A DNA stretch of 64,000 nucleotides from DAIMFL01 sp964372215 (GCA_964372215.1 CAYJQC010000013.1:1-64000), one strand, 5' to 3'. Positions 50,563-60,297 are shown, numbered from the stretch's first letter. Translations and numbers: made by a program. The notes: a model not told the origin generated them from the letters alone.

Positions 50563-51792
50563 ATGACTGCCGCCGCCCGCAAGCCGATCGCCGCCACCGC
50601 TCGCGACGCATGGCGCCCGGATGGTGGATTCCGGACCGAGACCCTGCCGGGCTGGACCTACCACAGCCCCGAATTCTTCGCCCTGGAGAGGGAGAAGCTG
50701 TTCCTCCGCAGCTGGCAGTTCGTCTGCCATGTCAGCGAGGTGGCGCGGCCGGGCGACTTCACCACCCTCAACCTGCTCGGCGAGCGCGCGCTGGTGGTGC
50801 GCGGCGAGGACGGCACCCTGCGCGCCTTCTACAATGTCTGCCGGCATCGCGCCGCCGCGGTCGCCACCGGCGCCTCCGGACACTGCGACGGACAACTGCG
50901 CTGTCCCTATCATGGCTGGGTCTACGCGCTCGACGGTCACTTGAAGGCGGTGCCCGGACAGCAGAGCTTCCCGGAGATGGACAAGGCCGAATATGGCTTG
51001 CGCCCCCTCGCCATCGAGCTGTTCCAGGGCTTCGTGTTCGTCAACTTCGCCAGCGATGGCGGGCCCAGCGTGGCCGAACGCATGGCACCCTATGTCGACG
51101 AGCTGCTGCCCTATCGCCTGGGCGATCTCGAGCCGTTCGGCCGGCCCTACGGCGCCGACATCGCGGTCGACTGGAAGAACGTGATGGACAACTTCCTCGA
51201 GGGCTATCACGTCCCGGTCGGCCATCCCGGGCTGTATCGCCTGTTCGGCACCCGCTACGATTCCGAACTGGCGCCGCACGGCGTCTCGCGCGCCATCCAC
51301 TGGCTGCGCGACAAGTCGTCCGAGAACTGGAGCGAGCGGCATTACCAGAAGCTGCTGCCCGAGCAGACTCACCTGCCGGAGGATCGCCGCCACGCCTGGG
51401 CCTATTACACCCTGCTGCCCAACGTCGCGATCGATGTCTACTGCGACCATGTCGACGTCTTCCACGTGATCCCGACCGGCGCCGGAGCCTGCCGCTATCG
51501 CGGCCGCGCCTATCGCCTGCCGGCGCCGTCGCGCGCGCTGAGCGCCGCACAGTTCCTGAACCGCCGGATCAATGCCCAGGTGCAGCGCGAGGACGAGGTC
51601 CTGGTTGCCTCGGTGCAGGAGGGCCTGGCGTCGCGCAGCTACGTCTCCGGGATCCTGTCGGAGAAGGAGATCTGCCTGCGCCAGTTCCACGACCTGGTGC
51701 GCGCCGCCCTGCCGGTCGCCGGACTGAAGCAGGCGCCGGAGCCGGGCGGCATGGCCCGGGCCGATGCCGCGCTCGCCGCGGCGAGCGCCTGA
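50563..51792 (+). CDS. Rieske ring-hydroxylating-type oxygenase, GbcA-like
   Basis: A 409-residue Rieske non-heme iron oxygenase. The [2Fe-2S] ligands are in CRHRAA and CPYHGW, and the mononuclear iron site is in NFLEGYHVPVGHPG. These oxygenases include N-demethylases of glycine betaine and proline betaine (GbcA/Stc2), which this resembles by length and motif spacing. No dedicated reductase gene is beside it. It follows a BetI-like regulator and precedes an acyl-CoA dehydrogenase and an FAD amine oxidase gene, fitting a methylated-amine pathway. The start ATG at 50563 is preceded by a GAGGA-like site. Confidence 0.87.
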   Translation: MTAAARKPIAATARDAWRPDGGFRTETLPGWTYHSPEFFALEREKLFLRSWQFVCHVSEVARPGDFTTLNLLGERALVVRGEDGTLRAFYNVCRHRAAAVATGASGHCDGQLRCPYHGWVYALDGHLKAVPGQQSFPEMDKAEYGLRPLAIELFQGFVFVNFASDGGPSVAERMAPYVDELLPYRLGDLEPFGRPYGADIAVDWKNVMDNFLEGYHVPVGHPGLYRLFGTRYDSELAPHGVSRAIHWLRDKSSENWSERHYQKLLPEQTHLPEDRRHAWAYYTLLPNVAIDVYCDHVDVFHVIPTGAGACRYRGRAYRLPAPSRALSAAQFLNRRINAQVQREDEVLVASVQEGLASRSYVSGILSEKEICLRQFHDLVRAALPVAGLKQAPEPGGMARADAALAAASA

Positions 51793-51826
51793 CACACATC
51801 AACCACCAGCACTGACGGAACCGACC

Positions 51827-53002
51827 ATGTCGTACCCGCTGACGCCGAGCGCCCGGGCCTGGCAGGCCAAGGCCCGCGAATTCATCGACCGGGACCTGAT
51901 TCCCTGGGAAGTGCATGCCGAGATGCACAACGGCGAGATCCCGCCGGCGGAGCGGGCGAAGCACGCCGCCAAGGCGCGCGAACTCGGCATCTCCAACATG
52001 GCGGTGCCGAAGGCGCTGGGTGGCGGCGGCCTCAGCATGATCGAGCAGGCGGTGGTGCAGGAGCAGATGGGCCGCGTCACCAACGCGCTCTCCTGGTGCA
52101 CCGGCAACGTGCAGCCCTGGATGCTGAACGCCTGCTCGCCCGAGCAGATCGAGACCTGGGTGAAGCCCAACATCGCCGCCAAGCGGCACGAGTGCTACGC
52201 CATCACCGAGCCGGGCGCCGGGTCGGACGTCGACGCGATCGAGGCGACGGCGCGGCGCGACGGCGATTGCTACGTCCTGAACGGCGAGAAATGGCACGTC
52301 ACCAGCGCCAACCACGCCGACCATTTCATCTTCCAGGCCAAGCTCACCGACGGCGCCCATGCCGGCAGCCACAGCCTGTTCTTCGTCGACATGGACACCC
52401 CGGGGGTCGAGATGGTGCGTTCCCCCGCCTACTCCCACACTTATGCGGCGCACCATCCGATCTATCGCTTCAAGGACGTCAGGGTGCCCGCCGCCAATCG
52501 TATCGGCGCCGAGGGCGACGGCATGGGGTTCACCTACGAGTGGTTCCGCTACGAACGCCTGATGATCGCCGCGCGCTGCTGCGGCGCCGCCGAGCGGCTG
52601 ATCTCCGAGGCCACCGGCTTCGCCCAGAAGCGCGTGCAGTTCGGCCAGAAGATCGCCGACTTCCAGGCGATCCAGTTCATGCTGGCCGACAGCATGACCG
52701 AGCTGTGGGCGGCGCGGCTGATGACCTACCGTACCGCCGAGGCCTGGGATGCCGGCGAAGACGTCAAGGTGATCCACGGCCAGTGCTCGATGGCCAAGCT
52801 CTATGCCTCCGAGATGGCGAACCGGGTCGCCGACCGCGCCGTCCAGATCTTCGGCGGACGCGGCTACATGCGCGAAAACGTCGCCGAGCGCTTCTTCCGC
52901 GAGCTCCGGGTCGACCGCATCTGGGAAGGCACCAGCGAGATCCAGCGGGTGATCATCGCCAACTGCCTCTACAAGCGCGGCCAGGCCCCGTACATCGCAT
53001 AG
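51827..53002 (+). CDS. acyl-CoA dehydrogenase
   Basis: A 391-residue acyl-CoA dehydrogenase. The FAD/substrate loop is AITEPGAGSDVDAI, and the C-terminal GGRGYMRENVAERFFRELR and IWEGTSEIQRVII contain the usual catalytic Glu. It is different from the 46357 enzyme, which has Asp at that position. It is in the same orientation as the Rieske oxygenase gene, 34 bases downstream. It may oxidise a CoA-linked betaine or carnitine-like intermediate. No CoA ligase or transferase is adjacent, so the substrate remains open. Confidence 0.9.
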   Translation: MSYPLTPSARAWQAKAREFIDRDLIPWEVHAEMHNGEIPPAERAKHAAKARELGISNMAVPKALGGGGLSMIEQAVVQEQMGRVTNALSWCTGNVQPWMLNACSPEQIETWVKPNIAAKRHECYAITEPGAGSDVDAIEATARRDGDCYVLNGEKWHVTSANHADHFIFQAKLTDGAHAGSHSLFFVDMDTPGVEMVRSPAYSHTYAAHHPIYRFKDVRVPAANRIGAEGDGMGFTYEWFRYERLMIAARCCGAAERLISEATGFAQKRVQFGQKIADFQAIQFMLADSMTELWAARLMTYRTAEAWDAGEDVKVIHGQCSMAKLYASEMANRVADRAVQIFGGRGYMRENVAERFFRELRVDRIWEGTSEIQRVIIANCLYKRGQAPYIA

Positions 53003-53220
53003 GCCCGCATCGGAGGCCACGCCGGCGGCCCATTGCCTTGCGCCCACTTCCCGGCGAAGCTGTGCCCGGACCGCCGTCCCGGAGGGCCCTGGATCCTGAT
53101 CGGAGCGCACCTGGCCCGTGCGATCGGTGACGCAGGCGCCAGCTCGGATAGCATGGAGTCGTATCGCTTCGGACCGGCGCGATGCGGGACGACACGGGTC
53201 GGGGAAGGGGCAGCTAGGCC

Positions 53221-54486
53221 ATGCGCGCGGCGATCCAGCCGGTCATCCCGGTCCTCATCAGCGTCGCCTTCATCGAACTCGCGCTCGGCGCGCTGTCGCC
53301 GCTGGTCGGCGTCCAGCTGGTGTCCCGCCGAGTCGCGCCGGAACTGATCGGCTTCGTCACCTCGGCCTATTTTGGCGGCTTCCTCGCCGGCACCCTCACC
53401 TGCCACCGCATCATCGACCGGGTCGGCCATATCCGCGCCTTCAGCGTGTTCGCGGTGATCGCCAGCAACGGCGCCCTGCTTCATCTGGTGCTCGAGTCGC
53501 CCTACGCCTGGCTCGTGCTGCGCATGCTCATCGGCTACGGCGTCGCCGGGCAGTTCGTCATCGCCGAGAGCTGGCTCAACGACAAGGCCAGCTCGGACAA
53601 CCGGGGCCGGGTGTTCGCGCTCTACATGGTGGTGTCCTGGGCGGTCAGCGGCATCGGCCCGCTGGGGCTCAACCTGCCCGATCCCGACGGCCGCATCCTG
53701 TTCGCCCTGGTCGCCTTCGCCATGGCGATCGCGCTGATTCCGATGGCGCTCACCGGGGTCGGCAATCCCGAGATCGGCCACCGCACGCATTTCGGCATCG
53801 CCCGGCTGTACCGGATCTCGCCCCTCGGCGTCTTCGCCTGCTTCGCGTCCGGCCTGATCAATACCGCGCTCTGGGGCCTGATGGCGGTCTACACCGCGGC
53901 GGTCGGCTATACCGAGCAGCAGCTTTCGGTGCTGCTCAGCGTCAGCGTCATCGGCGCGCTGCTGGTGCAGTTTCCCGTCGGCTTCATGGCCGACCGCTTC
54001 GGCCGGCGGCCGCTGATGCTCGCCATCGCCTTTCTCGGAGTCGCGCTGGCCGCCGCGATCGTGCTGTGGGGCGCCCAGTCGTTCGCCGCCCTGCTGGCGA
54101 TGATCGTGCTGCTGGCCAGCGTCATCGCGCCGCTCTACGCCCTCGGCGTCGGCCAGACCAACGACTATATCGAGCGCAAGGATTTCGTGGCCGCCAGCAG
54201 CGGCCTGCTGTTCGCCTGGGGCGTCGGCGCGGTCGCCGGCCCGACCGTGGCCGGCGCGATCATGCGTCCGCTCGGCGGCAACGGGCTGTTCGTGTTCGTG
54301 ATCGCGGCACTCGGGCTGGTCGCCGCCTTCGTGCTGTGGCGCATGGTGGTTCGCCGGGCCCTTTCCGCCCGCGAGCAAGGCAACTATGTTGCCGTGCCGG
54401 TGACCCAGGGCACCTATGGCGCGCCGGAACTCGATCCGCGGGCGCCCGAGACCCCGGAAGCAGCCAGGCCGGGCGCCACCCCCTGA
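53221..54486 (+). CDS. MFS transporter
   Basis: A 421-residue permease with about 12 membrane segments. The loop motif between helices 2 and 3 appears as HRIIDRVGHIRAF, and its repeat in the second half is FMADRFGRRPLM. It resembles the YcaD-like group of drug or metabolite efflux carriers. It is preceded by a 218-base gap and followed after 23 bases by an FAD amine oxidase gene, so it may import or export an amine handled by this locus. The substrate is unknown. Confidence 0.9.
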   Translation: MRAAIQPVIPVLISVAFIELALGALSPLVGVQLVSRRVAPELIGFVTSAYFGGFLAGTLTCHRIIDRVGHIRAFSVFAVIASNGALLHLVLESPYAWLVLRMLIGYGVAGQFVIAESWLNDKASSDNRGRVFALYMVVSWAVSGIGPLGLNLPDPDGRILFALVAFAMAIALIPMALTGVGNPEIGHRTHFGIARLYRISPLGVFACFASGLINTALWGLMAVYTAAVGYTEQQLSVLLSVSVIGALLVQFPVGFMADRFGRRPLMLAIAFLGVALAAAIVLWGAQSFAALLAMIVLLASVIAPLYALGVGQTNDYIERKDFVAASSGLLFAWGVGAVAGPTVAGAIMRPLGGNGLFVFVIAALGLVAAFVLWRMVVRRALSAREQGNYVAVPVTQGTYGAPELDPRAPETPEAARPGATP

Positions 54487-54509
54487 ACCATCCACCGAGC
54501 GGAGTTCCC

Positions 54510-55784
54510 ATGCCTGCCGCGTATATCGACTGCCACTACGTCCGCACCGCCACGCCGACTGCGCCGCGCCCGCCGCTTGCCGGCGAGGTCGAGGCGGATG
54601 TCTGCGTGGTCGGCGGCGGACTGGCCGGGCTGTCGACGGCGCTGAGCCTCGCCGAGCGCGGCAGAAGCGTCGTCTTGGTCGAGGCGCAGCGCATCGCCTG
54701 GGGCGCCTCGGGACGCAACGGCGGCTTTCTGTCGCCGGGCTACGCCTGCGACATCTCGGGCATCGTCGAGCGCGTCGGGCTCGACCGCGCGCGCGAGCTG
54801 TTCGCCCTGTCAGAAGACGCGGTCGGCCGGGTCACCCGCCGGGTCGGCGAGCACGAAATCGACTGCGACCTGCGCGAAACCGGCGGGCTGCGGTGCTGGT
54901 GGACGCCGGACGCCGACGCCGCGCGTCGGGAACAGGAATACATTGCCGACACCCTGGGGCGCGCGGTCGAGTTCTGGCCGCGCGACAAGCTGCGCGAGCA
55001 TCTGGTCACGACGCGCTATCACGACGCGCTGTACTCGCCCGGCCACAAGCAGTTCCATCCGCTCAACTACGCGCTTGGCGTCGCCCGTGCCGTCGAGGCC
55101 AAAGGCGGCCGCATCTTCGAATCCTCGCCGGTCACCGGCCTCGACCTGGACCGCGCCGAGAAATCCGTGACGACGGCGGCCGGCCGGGTGCGGGCGAAAT
55201 CCGTGGTGATGGCCTGCGGCGGCTATATCGACGGGCTCGAACCCAGGCTGTCCGGCGCGCTTCAGCCGATCGCCACCTATGTCATGGTGACCGAGCCGCT
55301 GGGCGACCGGCTCGCGGAGGCGGTGCGCACCCAGGCCACGGTCATCGATTCGCGCTTCGACTTCGACTACTGGCGGCCGCTCCCCGACACCAGGCTGCTG
55401 TGGGGCGGCGGCGTCTCGACCCGCCGCACCGATCCGTCCAATCTCGCGCAGTTCATGCTGAACAAATTGCTGGCGGTGTTCCCGCAGTTCGCGGGCATCC
55501 GCGCCGAAACCGCCTGGGGCGGGCTGATGGGCTATCCCCGCCACAAGATGCTGCAGATGGGCGAGCTCAGCCCCGGCGCCTGGTATTGCATGGGCTTCGG
55601 CGGCCACGGCATGGCGACCACCACCCTCGCCGGCGAGCTGGTCGCCTCGGCGATCGCCGAGGGCGACGACCGCTACAGGCTGTTCGCGCCGTACGGCCTC
55701 GACTGGACCGGCGGCGCCGTCGGCCGCGCCTATGTCCAGGCGCTGCTCTGGTACTACGACCTGCGCGACAAGCTCAGATCATGA
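54510..55784 (+). CDS. FAD-dependent amine oxidoreductase (DAO family)
   Basis: A 424-residue flavoprotein. The N-terminal dinucleotide motif is VCVVGGGLAGLSTALSLAERG (about 31-51), followed by ASGRNGGFLSPGY, the segment seen in PuuB-like gamma-glutamylputrescine and N-methyl-amino-acid oxidases. FHPLNYALGVARAVEAKGG is another subfamily motif. It would oxidise a secondary amine such as a sarcosine-like or glutamyl-polyamine compound. It is the last gene before the creatine module, whose end product sarcosine is a possible substrate; this is inferred. Confidence 0.88.
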   Translation: MPAAYIDCHYVRTATPTAPRPPLAGEVEADVCVVGGGLAGLSTALSLAERGRSVVLVEAQRIAWGASGRNGGFLSPGYACDISGIVERVGLDRARELFALSEDAVGRVTRRVGEHEIDCDLRETGGLRCWWTPDADAARREQEYIADTLGRAVEFWPRDKLREHLVTTRYHDALYSPGHKQFHPLNYALGVARAVEAKGGRIFESSPVTGLDLDRAEKSVTTAAGRVRAKSVVMACGGYIDGLEPRLSGALQPIATYVMVTEPLGDRLAEAVRTQATVIDSRFDFDYWRPLPDTRLLWGGGVSTRRTDPSNLAQFMLNKLLAVFPQFAGIRAETAWGGLMGYPRHKMLQMGELSPGAWYCMGFGGHGMATTTLAGELVASAIAEGDDRYRLFAPYGLDWTGGAVGRAYVQALLWYYDLRDKLRS

Positions 55785-55865
55785 GCCGCGCCTCGGATCG
55801 AGTCGATCCTATCCACCACATGTCGAGACCAAACACCTAGTTTCGTTCCCGCAAGACCGGGCAGT

Positions 55866-57080
55866 TCAGTTCTTGATGATCATTTCCTCCGGGCCGAACG
55901 GGAAGTTGGTTATGTTTTCAGCGCCTGTCTCGGTGACGATGAAGATGTCGTGCTCGCGGTAGCCGCCGGCTCCCGGCTGGCCTTCGGGGATCATAATCAT
56001 CGGCTCCATGGAGACAACCATGCCCGGCTTGAGCTCGGTTTGGATGTCTTCGCGCAACTCCACGCCGGCCTCGCGGCCGTAGTAGTGGCTGAGCACGCCG
56101 AAGCTGTGGCCATAGCCGAACGAGCGGTATTTGAGCAGACCCCAAGAGCGGTACATCTCATTGAGCTCAGTGGCAATCTCTGAGCATTTGACGCCTGGCT
56201 TGATGAGCTTCGCGCCAACCCGATGGACCTCGCAATTCTTCTCCCACAGATCGACATGGCCGTTGGAGGCGTAGTCGCAGAAGAGTGTGCGCTCCAGGGC
56301 GGTGTAGTAGCCGAAGATCATCGGGAAGCAGTTCAACGATAGGATATCGCCGGCCTGCACGGCGCGGTTGGTCACTGGATTGTGGGCGCCATCGGTGTTG
56401 ATGCCCGATTGAAACCAGGTCCAAGTATCCATCAGCTCGACGAAGGGAAAGCCCTTGGCGATCTCGCGGATCATGGCGTTGGTCGAGGCAATCGCCACTT
56501 CGTGTTCCGAGACTCCCGCCTTCACCGCGGCCATGACGGCGCGACCGCCGACGTTGCAGATGCGCGCCCCTTCGCGGATCAGCTTGTGTTCCTCGGACGA
56601 CTTGATCGAACGCATCCACATGGCCGGCTGCGCGATGTCCACTAGTTCGACGCCCGGCAGCGCGTCCTCGATCTGCTTGCGATAGTCGACCGAGATGTGA
56701 TCGAACTCGACGCCAAGCCGCTTGGCGCCTTTGGTCAGCTGCTGAACGGCGCGGAAAAAATTGTCCTTCCGCCAGTCAGTGTAGGTGATGTTGTCGCCGA
56801 AACTCCGGCGCCAGGGCTGGCCGCCGTCGATCGCGGCGGTGATCGTGGTTGCGTCATTGGCGTTGATCACCATGCCGTACTTGCGGCCAAAGTAACAGTA
56901 GAGGAAACCGGAATAGTAGCAAATGTTGTGGTAGGAAGTGAGCAGCGCGGCATCGATTTTGTTCTTCGCCATGTAGCCGCGAAGATCGTTTTGCCTGCGG
57001 TTCATTTCCGCATCCGAAAATGGCGACCAGTCTTTGCTGCCGTTGTGCCATTTCACAATATGGATCAGTTCGTCGGGCAT
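55866..57080 (-). CDS. creA: creatinase (creatine amidinohydrolase)
   Basis: A 404-residue pita-bread-fold enzyme converting creatine to sarcosine and urea. It aligns closely with the Pseudomonas putida enzyme as I remember it: LTSYHNICYYSGFLYC, IDGGQPWRR, MDTWTWFQSGINTDGAHN, LSLNCFPMIFGYYTALE and FGYGHSFGVLSHYYGREAG. Catalytic residues H233, E263 and E359 correspond to His232, Glu262 and Glu358 of that enzyme. M24 aminopeptidases keep a five-ligand metal site that is not recognisable here. It lies 33 bases after the creatininase gene on the same strand. The base composition is less GC-rich than in flanking genes. Confidence 0.95.
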   Translation of the reverse strand: MPDELIHIVKWHNGSKDWSPFSDAEMNRRQNDLRGYMAKNKIDAALLTSYHNICYYSGFLYCYFGRKYGMVINANDATTITAAIDGGQPWRRSFGDNITYTDWRKDNFFRAVQQLTKGAKRLGVEFDHISVDYRKQIEDALPGVELVDIAQPAMWMRSIKSSEEHKLIREGARICNVGGRAVMAAVKAGVSEHEVAIASTNAMIREIAKGFPFVELMDTWTWFQSGINTDGAHNPVTNRAVQAGDILSLNCFPMIFGYYTALERTLFCDYASNGHVDLWEKNCEVHRVGAKLIKPGVKCSEIATELNEMYRSWGLLKYRSFGYGHSFGVLSHYYGREAGVELREDIQTELKPGMVVSMEPMIMIPEGQPGAGGYREHDIFIVTETGAENITNFPFGPEEMIIKN

Positions 57081-57113
57081 GCGTTTCCCCTCGGTTTCGA
57101 TGTCGTTGTAGGT

Positions 57114-57923
57114 TCAGGCCGTCGCCGCGCGCCCCACGGGCAACGCGATGCCGAATTCGTCCCCCAACGCCCGGACGATTCCCTCGGTGCAGACCTTGAG
57201 GAGAATCTCGCCCTTCTCTTGCGAAGCATGTTTGGGTGACGACAGAGTGCCGCTTGCCGGAGTCCATTCAGGTTTGATGGGATAGACGTCGTATGGCGGG
57301 AAAGTCGCGGGCGCATGGTCCACGGCGCGGTCGAGATCGACCAGTTGCGGATAAAGCGCCAGCATCAGCGAGGTTTCCAGCACGCCGCCGTGCTCGACGG
57401 CCCAACCGTGGAATCCGTCGGGGTACAGACGATCAATTGTTTCCTGCGTGACAAAATCCCAATAAGAGAGAACCACGATCTTCACATCGGCGACGCTGTC
57501 CCAGCGCAGCTCGCGCAGAGCGAGATCGACGGCCTCGGTGATGAACCATGAATTCTCATAGTGGCCATTGACGATCGCGAAGCGCCGGCTGCCATGACGC
57601 GCGAATTCCTTGATTACGTCGCGCAGCACGCTGACCAGCGTCGCGCCATCGAGACTGATGGTTCCCGGCAAATGGTTGCCGCCGCCGCATTTCTGTTGCG
57701 ATTTGTAGCCGTAGCTGAAAGACGGGGCGACAAGTCCGCCGATTTGTTGGGCGACCCTCTTGGCAAATTCCGTCGGCAACAGCACATCGACATGCAGGGG
57801 CATGTGGTGTCCGTGTTGCTCCATGGACCCAAGCGGAATGAGGATCGGCGTTTTTCCGTCTCGAACGGCGGCCTGATAGTCCGGCCAAGGAAGCTCTGCG
57901 GCGAAAGGGCTGCCTGACGACAT
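57114..57923 (-). CDS. crnA: creatininase (creatinine amidohydrolase)
   Basis: A 269-residue metal enzyme interconverting creatinine and creatine. Metal ligands of the P. putida enzyme are all present: E35 and H37 in MEQHGHHMPLHVD, D46, H121 and E123 in NGHYENSW. YGYKSQQKCGGGNHLPGT and EHGGVLETSLMLALYP are further near-identical stretches. The start at 57923 has GGAG seven bases upstream; an in-frame start at 57959 would add 12 residues. It is divergent from the LysR gene and precedes the creatinase gene, forming a two-gene operon. Confidence 0.95.
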   Translation of the reverse strand: MSSGSPFAAELPWPDYQAAVRDGKTPILIPLGSMEQHGHHMPLHVDVLLPTEFAKRVAQQIGGLVAPSFSYGYKSQQKCGGGNHLPGTISLDGATLVSVLRDVIKEFARHGSRRFAIVNGHYENSWFITEAVDLALRELRWDSVADVKIVVLSYWDFVTQETIDRLYPDGFHGWAVEHGGVLETSLMLALYPQLVDLDRAVDHAPATFPPYDVYPIKPEWTPASGTLSSPKHASQEKGEILLKVCTEGIVRALGDEFGIALPVGRAATA

Positions 57924-57970
57924 CGCTCTACTCCGCGAATGGCTAGGTGTCAGCAGCACCGTATTGTAGC

Positions 57971-58012
57971 TTGTGACGATATGGGAAATTCATTTATGTT
58001 ATTTTCGAATAA
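57971..58012 (+). promoter_or_regulatory. lysR promoter and LysR-type site
   Basis: TTGTGA (57971-57976) and TATGTT (57995-58000) form a promoter-like pair with an 18-base spacer. The perfect inverted repeat TTATT-TTCG-AATAA (57999-58012) fits a LysR T-N11-A site. It lies in the AT-rich divergent region between the creatininase and lysR genes, where autoregulation and divergent control are typical. Confidence 0.4.
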
Positions 58013-58032
58013 GTTTTTCTTTGGAGACATAA

Positions 58033-58950
58033 ATGCGCGTCACAAACCTGCCGACCGACGTGCTCAGGACCTTTCTAGCGGTGATCGATCTTGGCAGCTT
58101 CACCAAGGCCGGTCAGTTGCTAAGCCGGACTCAGCCGGCGATTAGCTTACAGATCCGGAGGCTCGAGAAGCTCGTCGGGCTGCCCTTGATGGACACGAGC
58201 GGCCGTACGATCGCGCTGACACGCGATGGAGAAAGCCTATGTCGCTACGCGCGGCAGCTACTGGTGATGAACGACGAGATCGTGGCGCGACTGCAGAAGC
58301 GCGAATCTGAAGGAAGTCTGAGAGTTGGGCTGCCGACGGACTATGCCGTCGCATTCTTTCAAAAGTCGTTGGCGCATTTTTCCCGCCAGCACCCAGAGGT
58401 TCAGTTGTCGATCTACTGCGAGGTCAGCGAGCGGTTGTTGCCGATGTTCGCCGACAACGAGTTGGATATCGTCATTGCGATGTACGATGACCGGCCCGTT
58501 CCGGGCCTGATCTACTCCTGGGTAGAGCGGCCGATTTGGGCCGCCGGTCCGGACTCGGATGCAGAACGGCGCGATCCAGTGTCGATCGCCGCGCATCCCG
58601 ACGGCTGCCATTACCGCAGCCGCATGATCCGCTGCCTCGACCAGATCGGAAGACCGTGGCGGATCACCTATTCGAGCCCCGGGGTCAGCGGGCTGCAGCA
58701 GGCCGTGCAGTCGGGCCTTGGGGTGACGGCGCTCACTCGCCGCACGCTGCTCCGGGGAATGCGGGTATTGACGGAGAAGGACGGATTTCCGCCGATGGCC
58801 GACATCCATGTCGGGCTGCACTTCAAGAACACAGGTGCGTCGACCGCGGCGATGATGCTCGTCAACTTCGTCATGCAGGCGCTGCATGACTCCGGACAGA
58901 CCGACTTTGTCAGGCTCGAAAAGATCGGCGCGGCAACCGTCGCCGCATAA
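58033..58950 (+). CDS. LysR-family transcriptional regulator
   Basis: A 305-residue regulator. The N-terminal winged helix-turn-helix (about 5-64) reads DVLRTFLAVIDLGSFTKAGQLLSRTQPAISLQIRRLE and is complete. The effector domain begins SLRVGLPTDYAVAFF and includes PVPGLIYSWVERPIWA. It is divergent from the creatininase/creatinase operon and upstream of the ABC importer genes, so it probably controls both in response to creatine, creatinine or a product. It is flanked by AT-rich intergenic DNA on both sides. Confidence 0.9.
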   Translation: MRVTNLPTDVLRTFLAVIDLGSFTKAGQLLSRTQPAISLQIRRLEKLVGLPLMDTSGRTIALTRDGESLCRYARQLLVMNDEIVARLQKRESEGSLRVGLPTDYAVAFFQKSLAHFSRQHPEVQLSIYCEVSERLLPMFADNELDIVIAMYDDRPVPGLIYSWVERPIWAAGPDSDAERRDPVSIAAHPDGCHYRSRMIRCLDQIGRPWRITYSSPGVSGLQQAVQSGLGVTALTRRTLLRGMRVLTEKDGFPPMADIHVGLHFKNTGASTAAMMLVNFVMQALHDSGQTDFVRLEKIGAATVAA

Positions 58951-58970
58951 GAAAAAATCATTGTAGTATT

Positions 58971-58987
58971 TGAATCATCAATTTTCA
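58971..58987. promoter_or_regulatory. possible second LysR-type site before the importer operon
   Basis: TGAATCATCAATTTTCA has inverted TGAA/TTCA ends, about 80 bases before the binding-protein start in an AT-rich stretch. It could be a LysR site; the resemblance to the site at 57999 is weak. Confidence 0.25.
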
Positions 58988-59066
58988 TAGAGAGCGGAAC
59001 TGTGATTATCAAGGAGGTCCGCGGGCCCGGGCTTGGCAGAGCGGCTCGCGCAAGGGAGGAATTTCC

Positions 59067-60197
59067 ATGGAACGCGTGACGTTTCTGAAGGCAAGCCGGC
59101 GCGATGTCTTGAAGTATGGGCTCGGCGTCGCGTCGGCCCTGTCGATGCCGTTTGTCAACCGCGCCTGGGCGCAGACCGTCGAACTCAACATGCTCGCTTG
59201 GTACGGTCACGGCGAACCCGATGTGGTGGCGGAGTTCGAGCAGGCCAACAATGTCAAGTTCAAGCCCAAATACTACGCGGGCGGCGACAACATGCTGGCC
59301 CTCATCGCTCAATCGCCGCCAGGAACCTACGACGTCATTCTGTCCGATGCCGAATTCGTTCAACAGCTCAATGAAGCGGGTTACATTGACGAGCTGAATG
59401 CGGCGGACTATCCGCTCGACGACTTCCTCTATGACGAATGGAAGCAGTTCCCCGGCCACTGGCGCGACGGCAAGCTCTACTCCATCATGGTTCGCTGCGG
59501 CCATCTCGGCGTCGCCTACAACACCAAGGCGATCTCGACCGAGGAGGCAATGAGCTACAAGTGCTACTGGAAGCCCGAGATCAAGGGCAAGGTCGGGCAC
59601 TTCGACTGGCATCTGCCGAACCTCGGCCAGATAAGCCTCTTGGACGGCAATTCGAGCCCCTTCGATATCGACGGCGCGGCTTGGGATAAGGTCAAGGAGA
59701 CCACCAAGTCGCTCAGGCCGCAGGTCGGGGGCTTCTTCGACTATGGCGGAACTTTTAACTCGCTCAAGAACGGCGAAATGCTGGCAATGGCCGGTATCGG
59801 CGACTGGATCACCGGCGTACTCCAGAAGGACGGCGCCGATGTCGCCTCGGTTGTGCCAAAGGAAGGCGGCATCCAGTGGACGGAGTCATGGTCGATCGGC
59901 AAGGGCACAAATAATGCCGATCTGGCCAGGAAATTCCTGCAATACATGCTGTCGCCCGAAGGGCAGGTGCACTCGGCACGCATGGCGGCCTATCCTGCCT
60001 TCGCCATCACCAAAGGCGGCCGTGTGCTCCTGAACGAAATGGATCCCAAGGAGGCGCAGCGCACCGGCCAGGTCGACGGCGCCGCCAACGACCCGGTCGT
60101 GCTGATCAAGGAGGGACGGATCAAGTATCGCGGCCTCCCGGCGCAGCAGAGTCTAGAAGTATGGAACGACTTTTGGTCAGAATACAAAGGTTCATGA
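59067..60197 (+). CDS. ABC importer solute-binding protein of the creatine module
   Basis: A 376-residue periplasmic protein of the polyamine/opine/phosphonate-type binding family. The twin-arginine-like signal is SRRDVLKYGLGVASALS, with probable cleavage near WAQ at about residue 35. The mature part has NMLAWYGHGEPDVV, YDVILSDAEFVQQLNEAG and DWHLPNLGQISLL. It is only distantly related to the orphan proteins at 29738 and 48560. GGGAGGA precedes the ATG. It is first of four importer genes, so the probable ligand is creatinine or creatine; that rests on neighbours, not on binding-site residues. Confidence 0.9.
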   Translation: MERVTFLKASRRDVLKYGLGVASALSMPFVNRAWAQTVELNMLAWYGHGEPDVVAEFEQANNVKFKPKYYAGGDNMLALIAQSPPGTYDVILSDAEFVQQLNEAGYIDELNAADYPLDDFLYDEWKQFPGHWRDGKLYSIMVRCGHLGVAYNTKAISTEEAMSYKCYWKPEIKGKVGHFDWHLPNLGQISLLDGNSSPFDIDGAAWDKVKETTKSLRPQVGGFFDYGGTFNSLKNGEMLAMAGIGDWITGVLQKDGADVASVVPKEGGIQWTESWSIGKGTNNADLARKFLQYMLSPEGQVHSARMAAYPAFAITKGGRVLLNEMDPKEAQRTGQVDGAANDPVVLIKEGRIKYRGLPAQQSLEVWNDFWSEYKGS

Positions 60198-60297
60198 AGC
60201 TGGATAGGCCCTATCGGGAATAGCGGCCAGCCCTCTCGCCATCATTGCGGTGAGAACGATCGGAGTTCGCAATTCGCTTCTCGTCGGGAGCATGACA

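Noticed and set aside
55866..57080. Xaa-Pro aminopeptidase annotation for the M24-fold gene
   Set aside because: Creatinase-specific residues H233, E263 and E359 and long creatinase-like stretches are present.
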